This document shows positions 59,326-64,000 of a stretch of 64,000 nt of DNA, one piece after another. The DNA comes from Bacteroidales bacterium. Lineage in GTDB: Bacteria > Bacteroidota > Bacteroidia > Bacteroidales > F082. The translations under genes and the position numbers were made by a program. The notes below the pieces were generated by a model. That model was not told where the DNA came from. It did not search any database and saw only the letters and a program-made list of their open reading frames with translations. Position 1 is the stretch's first letter. The number at the start of each line of letters is the position of its first letter. The stretch covers positions 32,376 through 96,375 of the forward strand of contig JAQVLA010000014.1 in NCBI GenBank assembly GCA_028704385.1, in the 5' to 3' direction.

Positions 59326-59803
59326 GAAAATTTTGTATGGTTATAGTACTTGTTTTCAAATACTTACGCAAGGTAAGTACCCGATCAGTACTCAATTGTT
59401 TGTTCAGGCTCTTTGTATCGAAATAACAGTTAAACATCTGGTTATTCTGATCAACAACATACTCATCGCAGAAATATTCAAGTTTACTTTTAAAATATCC
59501 GGACTCAAAAGCTGCTGCTTTAACCAAAGCAAACGTGTCTGTATCAAAATAAAAATAAACTGCTGTTCCGATATCATTTATCTCTAAATCCACTGCTAAC
59601 ATACTTGGCATTCTTTCATCATAGGCATGTTTAATAATCTCATATCCAACTACTTGACAAGTGGCCTCTAATTTATCGTCATCCACACCCATACTCTTCT
59701 TTTGTACAAATGCATCGTAAACGCGTATGGCAGCATAAAAATCCTTAGCCAATAGGGAAATACTGCTCTTAGTGCCTTTCTCTTTTCCTGAAGAAATATT
59801 CAT
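59312..59803 (-). CDS. Unknown cytoplasmic protein, 163 residues
   Basis: I do not recognise a family. The protein has no signal peptide or membrane helix; it is hydrophilic with mixed helices and strands (TCQVVGYEIIKHAYDERMPS, AVYFYFDTDTFALVKAAAFES). Its start overlaps the end of the DUF4175 gene by 35 bases and its end overlaps ybeY by 14, so it is expressed together with both. The tight overlaps argue that it is a real gene despite its obscurity. Confidence 0.65.
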   Translation of the reverse strand: MNISSGKEKGTKSSISLLAKDFYAAIRVYDAFVQKKSMGVDDDKLEATCQVVGYEIIKHAYDERMPSMLAVDLEINDIGTAVYFYFDTDTFALVKAAAFESGYFKSKLEYFCDEYVVDQNNQMFNCYFDTKSLNKQLSTDRVLTLRKYLKTSTITIQNFHDSI

Positions 59804-62800
59804 TGCTTTTCTCTTTATAAAATGGTTTAAGTTCGATTGATTGCAACCGCAATAATTCTAGCTGTTCCTTTTGCTTCCTTTTATACGTTAGTTCTTCCAT
59901 AAAGTTGCTAAAATTTTCATTTTTAAATTCATTCGATTCCCTCTTTTCTTCCTTCTCCCGTTTTTCTTCACTTTTCTCTGATTCGAGCATTCGGCTGACG
60001 ATTTCATTCTGACGCTCAATTAATCTCTGGTTCAATTGCTTGTTCACGAGCTGCTCCTCCAGTTTCTCCATTTCCTTGATCATTTCATTTATACTCTCCT
60101 CATCTAAACGCCCTTCAGACTTCAAGCCGTTCAAATAATCTTGCATCTGTTTGCGGATAGCTTCCTGTTCAGCAGCCATTCTGGCAAGTTTTTCGCTCAT
60201 ACTTTGTTTTTGCTCTCCTTCGCCACCATCCTGCTGTTTACCTTGTTGCTTTTTTCTCATTTCCTCGAGTGCTTTTCCGAGAGCTTGCTGCATCTCTCGC
60301 ATTTGTTGCATCTGCTGTTTCCCTGAAGATTGTCCTCCGGGTTTAGGTTGCCCCTGCGCATTCATCGGGCTGGGCATACCCATACTATTCTGCATGCTTT
60401 CAAGAGATTCAGCAAGCATCAAGGCAAGATTATTCATAGCCATAAAGGCAAACTGCTGCTCGCCGACAGCCTGACCCATTCTGCCATTTGTAAGAAAATT
60501 CAATGCCTCTTCAATCCTGAACTTCACACTTTTCAATTCTTCAAAAATAAAATTTTCAATCATTGGCTGCCGCATTGCCAGCGCCTTTAGTGAATCTTCC
60601 ACAACTTTAAAATTTGCAGTTAGTTCGTTTTGCTTACGTATAAATTCAGAACGTGACGGATCATCACTTTTTAACTCTGTAAATCGTTTCATCAGATCTT
60701 CCTGATCCAAGGAACTTTTTACCACATTTTCGAGCAAAATACGCATGGTATGTGCATCCTCCATTTGCTGCTGCATCATTCCAGCCTGCATCGAAAGCTG
60801 AAGCATATTGGCCATCTCCTTCATTTTTTCGCCAGCCGACTTTTGCTTCTGCTTGCTCTGATCCATTTGCTGTTGTTGCTCTTGCTCAATGCTTTCGTTC
60901 AGCTCTTGCTCAATTTCTTCTTCAATCTTTTCGGTGTCATCAAATTGTAATGGCTTATCAAGCTTCTGATTCATCTCGTTAATTGAATCCAGTTTTTGCT
61001 GAAGCTCTTCAAAACGTTCTTTTACCTGCTGTGCAGCATCAAGCTCTTCAGATTCTTCCTTTTTATCATTTTCTGTTAACTCATCACCAAGCTTATCGAG
61101 CAACTTTATCAAATCAGACAATTCCTTTTCTACTTTAAGTTGTTGTAAAAGATTCAAATTCCTGTCGAGTAAATCCTCCATTTTTTTGCTGTCGTTCATC
61201 AGATCCTGAATCATCTTTTGCATCTGATCCTTGTTAAGTTCTTCCATCAACTTCTGTATTTCCTCCATCAGAGCTTTCATCTCTTCATCAAAAACCTCAT
61301 CAAAAAGTTTTTGAATATCTTCCTGTTTCTTCAGTAGTTTTTCGTCTGCTAATTCATTCTCCTTCTCAAATTTCAACTGATTCTTCTGTTCCTCCTGAAG
61401 CGCTGAAAATCTTTCTTCCAATTGCTTCTGCCTTTCAAACAGTTCCTCCAGCTTTTGTTTATCCGACCAATCGGGCTGTTGTTTTGTTGCCAAATCACGA
61501 AGCAATTTCTCCAGCTCTTCTCTTATCTGCTCCGATTCGGTAAGCGTTTTATCCATCTCGCTTAAAATATTCCGCTCACGGCTGTCAGCAATTGAATCAA
61601 TCACTTCTGCGCCTGGAACCTGAAGGTTAAACGTTATTGTTTTTCTCGATTTTGATCCATTTACCGCATCATTATCCCAAACCTGAAAATAGGCCTCAAC
61701 AAGATCACCTGCTGCCAGATTAAAACTATCTGCTTCGAATAAATAATAAAAGTTTTGACGCGAATTTTGTTGAAGGGGTAAATCAATATAAAATCGTTTC
61801 GATTCCTCACGGCTATTCTGATCTAAAATCTTATAAACCATGGCAAGGCGGCTGAATCCATAATCATCAGCCACAGCACCCGAAAAATAAAACTGCCGGC
61901 TCATTTCGCCGTTTATCATCTCACACACAATATCGGGATAGGCATCAGGTATCATCTGTATTTTTAACGGGAAACGCTCACCATTGCCGGTAAATGCATT
62001 TGACGATCTGATCGCTAAATTGTAAGATTCTTTCATCTTAAAAGTAAAGTCCCACTTATTACCTTCGATATTTGCCGGACTAAACAAAGAATCCTGAGCA
62101 TTAAGAAATAAACTGTCCGTGTCGCGTGTGAAGAAACTCAAAAAAACTTTACTTCCTTCCGGCACAAAAAAATCTGTTTTTTCGTTTACGCTAAAATTAT
62201 TAAGCCTGGTGTATTTTGGTGGTTCAATTTTAGCCTCATACGAAAGAATCACAGGTTTTGGATGTACTCTCAACTCAAGCAGGCTACTATGATACTCGCC
62301 TGCTACAATGCTAAACTCAATGTTTTTTCCAGGCTTTTTAAAAAGAAACAAAAAGCGGTTAGCACTAGTCTTCTTCATTAGCTGCCTGCCGCCCATGATC
62401 TCAACAAAAAACTCTTCCGGCACTTCATCGCCCCACACCTGAATTTCCAAATCAAAATCTTCATTCTGAAGGGTATTTAATTCCGAAATATCCGGTAGCA
62501 AAACCTCAAAGGGTAGGGGTTTTACAAAGCTTTGATTATACCTTACGATTCGTGTTCCGGATTCATTTATCAGCTGTGGACTCCAGAGCAAAATACCAAT
62601 GAAAAAAAGCAATAACCCAATACTGGTAAATAAAACAGCTTTGGTGGGTTTTAACGAAACCGCACTCCCAAACTGGTAAACATCCAGCCTGGATGTACGT
62701 TGTTCGATGGCAGCTTCGAGCAAAGGTTCGTTTCCAACTGAAGAAGACCGCTTTTGCAACTGAAGTGTATTGAGCAACCTGTCGTCTATTTCAGTAAAGT

Positions 62801-63101
62801 GTTTGCCTATAAGACGAGCAGCTTTAGCCTCCGACATCTGATTTCGGTAAGTAAACAAGCGATAAAGAGGCAGAAAAATATAATATACAGCAATTGAACC
62901 AGCCCCAAAAAGATACATCCAAAAAAGTAATTTGCGGCCACTTGTTGGCAACCAAAACAAAAATTCAATACCATGCACGGCAACAATAAGTATGACAAGC
63001 ATTCCCACAGCAAGCAGCAATCCTTTTATCAAACGATTTAAGTAAAAACGCCTGATAAAAACCCGAATCTTGTCGATCAATGTGCCGCTTGCGACTGGCA
63101 T
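59769..63101 (-). CDS. DUF4175 family membrane-anchored protein, 1110 residues
   Basis: Large protein with two N-terminal membrane helices (about residues 20-65), a third near residue 155, then an extracytoplasmic beta-rich region (about 180-510) and a long helical, Gln/Glu/Lys/Met-rich coiled-coil C-terminal half (about 510-1110). The architecture fits DUF4175, a family common in Bacteroidota with unknown role, probably envelope-related. It is the first gene of an operon with the unknown protein and ybeY. A -7 box TATATTTG lies at 63161-63168. Confidence 0.85.
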   Translation of the reverse strand: MPVASGTLIDKIRVFIRRFYLNRLIKGLLLAVGMLVILIVAVHGIEFLFWLPTSGRKLLFWMYLFGAGSIAVYYIFLPLYRLFTYRNQMSEAKAARLIGKHFTEIDDRLLNTLQLQKRSSSVGNEPLLEAAIEQRTSRLDVYQFGSAVSLKPTKAVLFTSIGLLLFFIGILLWSPQLINESGTRIVRYNQSFVKPLPFEVLLPDISELNTLQNEDFDLEIQVWGDEVPEEFFVEIMGGRQLMKKTSANRFLFLFKKPGKNIEFSIVAGEYHSSLLELRVHPKPVILSYEAKIEPPKYTRLNNFSVNEKTDFFVPEGSKVFLSFFTRDTDSLFLNAQDSLFSPANIEGNKWDFTFKMKESYNLAIRSSNAFTGNGERFPLKIQMIPDAYPDIVCEMINGEMSRQFYFSGAVADDYGFSRLAMVYKILDQNSREESKRFYIDLPLQQNSRQNFYYLFEADSFNLAAGDLVEAYFQVWDNDAVNGSKSRKTITFNLQVPGAEVIDSIADSRERNILSEMDKTLTESEQIREELEKLLRDLATKQQPDWSDKQKLEELFERQKQLEERFSALQEEQKNQLKFEKENELADEKLLKKQEDIQKLFDEVFDEEMKALMEEIQKLMEELNKDQMQKMIQDLMNDSKKMEDLLDRNLNLLQQLKVEKELSDLIKLLDKLGDELTENDKKEESEELDAAQQVKERFEELQQKLDSINEMNQKLDKPLQFDDTEKIEEEIEQELNESIEQEQQQQMDQSKQKQKSAGEKMKEMANMLQLSMQAGMMQQQMEDAHTMRILLENVVKSSLDQEDLMKRFTELKSDDPSRSEFIRKQNELTANFKVVEDSLKALAMRQPMIENFIFEELKSVKFRIEEALNFLTNGRMGQAVGEQQFAFMAMNNLALMLAESLESMQNSMGMPSPMNAQGQPKPGGQSSGKQQMQQMREMQQALGKALEEMRKKQQGKQQDGGEGEQKQSMSEKLARMAAEQEAIRKQMQDYLNGLKSEGRLDEESINEMIKEMEKLEEQLVNKQLNQRLIERQNEIVSRMLESEKSEEKREKEEKRESNEFKNENFSNFMEELTYKRKQKEQLELLRLQSIELKPFYKEKSNEYFFRKRERH

Positions 63102-63160
63102 TCCTTTTTTAATTTAAGCTGTGATAATACTAAATTATAAATGATGTGTAATTTAGTCGG

Positions 63161-63168
63161 CAAATATA
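63161..63168 (-). promoter_or_regulatory. -7 promoter box for the DUF4175 operon
   Basis: Minus-strand TATATTTG, 60 bases before the ATG at 63101. Confidence 0.4.
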
Positions 63169-63210
63169 CACATAACCTATGGGTAAGTATTTACCACAAA
63201 TTACGTTCCT

Positions 63211-64000
63211 ATGAAACACTTTTTCTTTACAGGCATCATGCTGGTGGCGTTTTTATTATCAAACGCTCAGATTAACGAATCGCATCAACATGACAGATAT
63301 TGTCGTCATTATCCTCAATTGCAGGAAATCCCTATCTATGCCTATCGTAACGACTGGCAGAGCGAACTTGTTCATGATTACGACGTAAGTTTTTACTTCT
63401 TGGATTTATCGGTTTCGAGCACTTCCATCCATGTAGGCGGAACGGTTGAAATTCACGCAACTGTTGTAGCCAGCGAAATGAACATTTTTGCTTTTGAATT
63501 GAATGCGGCGTTATCACTCGAAGAAGTGATTTTTAATGGTGTTGCAGCCGAAAACATCAGCTGGGAAGGGGATAATGTGCTGGTCGAAATTTCTACACTT
63601 CAGCAAGGAGAAACCTTTGTTGCCACAATAACCTATGGAGGCACACCACCCACAGGAGGTTTCTTTGCCGGTATTACCAATGACTATTCCAATACCTGGC
63701 AAAAAAATGTTACCTGGACGCTTTCAGAACCCTTTGCAGCCAAAGACTGGTGGCCCAACAAACAAGTTTTGACAGACAAAGCTGATTCGGTTTGGGTTTA
63801 CCTTACCACTACTTCCAACGAAATGGCCGGCTCACAAGGCTTACTTACAAATGTTACCAATTTGGGTAACAACCAGTTGCGATACGAATGGAAATCAAAG
63901 TATCCAATTGCTTATTATCTTATTTCCTTTGCCGTTTCTGACTATCAGGAGTATAACATTTACGCAAAACCGGAAGCCCTCGAAAACGATAGTATATTGG
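63211..64000 (+). CDS. M1 family metallopeptidase, N-terminal part (cut by window edge)
   Basis: An open frame from ATG at 63211 that runs through the end of the window (263 codons seen). It starts with a signal peptide (ending LLSNAQ near residue 20). Residues 55-263 match the N-terminal beta domain of M1 aminopeptidases: TWTLSEPFAAKDWWPNKQ is the typical block before the catalytic domain, followed by SKYPIAYYLISFAVSDYQEY. The zinc motif HExxH lies beyond the edge and cannot be checked. Divergent from the DUF4175 operon. Confidence 0.85.
   Translation, partial: MKHFFFTGIMLVAFLLSNAQINESHQHDRYCRHYPQLQEIPIYAYRNDWQSELVHDYDVSFYFLDLSVSSTSIHVGGTVEIHATVVASEMNIFAFELNAALSLEEVIFNGVAAENISWEGDNVLVEISTLQQGETFVATITYGGTPPTGGFFAGITNDYSNTWQKNVTWTLSEPFAAKDWWPNKQVLTDKADSVWVYLTTTSNEMAGSQGLLTNVTNLGNNQLRYEWKSKYPIAYYLISFAVSDYQEYNIYAKPEALENDSIL

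Overview
The window comes from a chromosome of a member of the Bacteroidota, most likely class Bacteroidia; genus cannot be told from the sequence alone. The signs are promoters of the phylum-specific type (TTTG about 20 bases before TAnnTTTG) in front of many genes, few Shine-Dalgarno sites, and phylum-typical families: a GldH-like lipoprotein, an UpxY/NusG-like antiterminator, DUF4292, DUF4175 and DUF5777 proteins, and a fused Wzz/tyrosine kinase. I see no insertion sequence, prophage, CRISPR array or rRNA. Most of the window is ordinary core genome.

Layout. 1-7.3 kb: inorganic pyrophosphatase, a four-gene MacB-like ABC export operon, a DUF819 membrane protein and a viroplasmin-type RNase HI. 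7.3-12.8 kb: GldH-like lipoprotein, then a short polysaccharide export operon (Wza-like, Wzc-like kinase with a Gly-Tyr tail, antiterminator, nucleotide-sugar epimerase). 12.9-16.3 kb: tRNA-Ala(GGC), polyphosphate glucokinase and a GH92 alpha-mannosidase. 16.3-21.2 kb: a minus-strand operon of four exported proteins of unknown role ending in an 881-residue leucine-rich-repeat protein. 21.3-26.4 kb: a radical SAM/DUF6873 pair, a UbiA-like membrane protein and an acyl-activating enzyme/ACP/acyltransferase fusion. 26.8-28.3 kb: a stand-alone trpB behind a clear transcription attenuator whose leader peptide carries three Trp codons in a row. 28.4-31.7 kb: an accessory block (DUF1801, DoxX, SRPBCC, ArsR, DHFR-like, YdeI) with an ArsR-type operator-promoter. 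32-37.4 kb: tRNA-Arg(CCT), mgsA, a C69 peptidase, YceI, hemW and a second radical SAM protein. 37.5-44.2 kb: LruC-domain lipoprotein, a sulfide:quinone oxidoreductase-like flavoprotein, two haem c lipoproteins and a DUF5777 protein. 44.2-51.1 kb: a six-gene envelope operon (flippase, dut, sugar nucleotidyltransferase, TPR, DUF4292, EnvC-like). 51.5-64 kb: DUF1801 protein, a 1225-residue NtrY-like histidine kinase, a methyltransferase, mnmG flanked by two perfect parS sites, ybeY, an unknown protein, a DUF4175 protein, and the start of an M1 peptidase that runs off the edge.

The observations I rate highest are the paired parS centromere sites around mnmG (which suggest this end lies in the origin-proximal part of the chromosome), the trp attenuator on an orphan trpB, the ArsR operator built from direct repeats that contain both promoter boxes, and the undescribed four-gene exported/LRR operon. 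Family assignments are from recognition of motifs by eye, without database searches.
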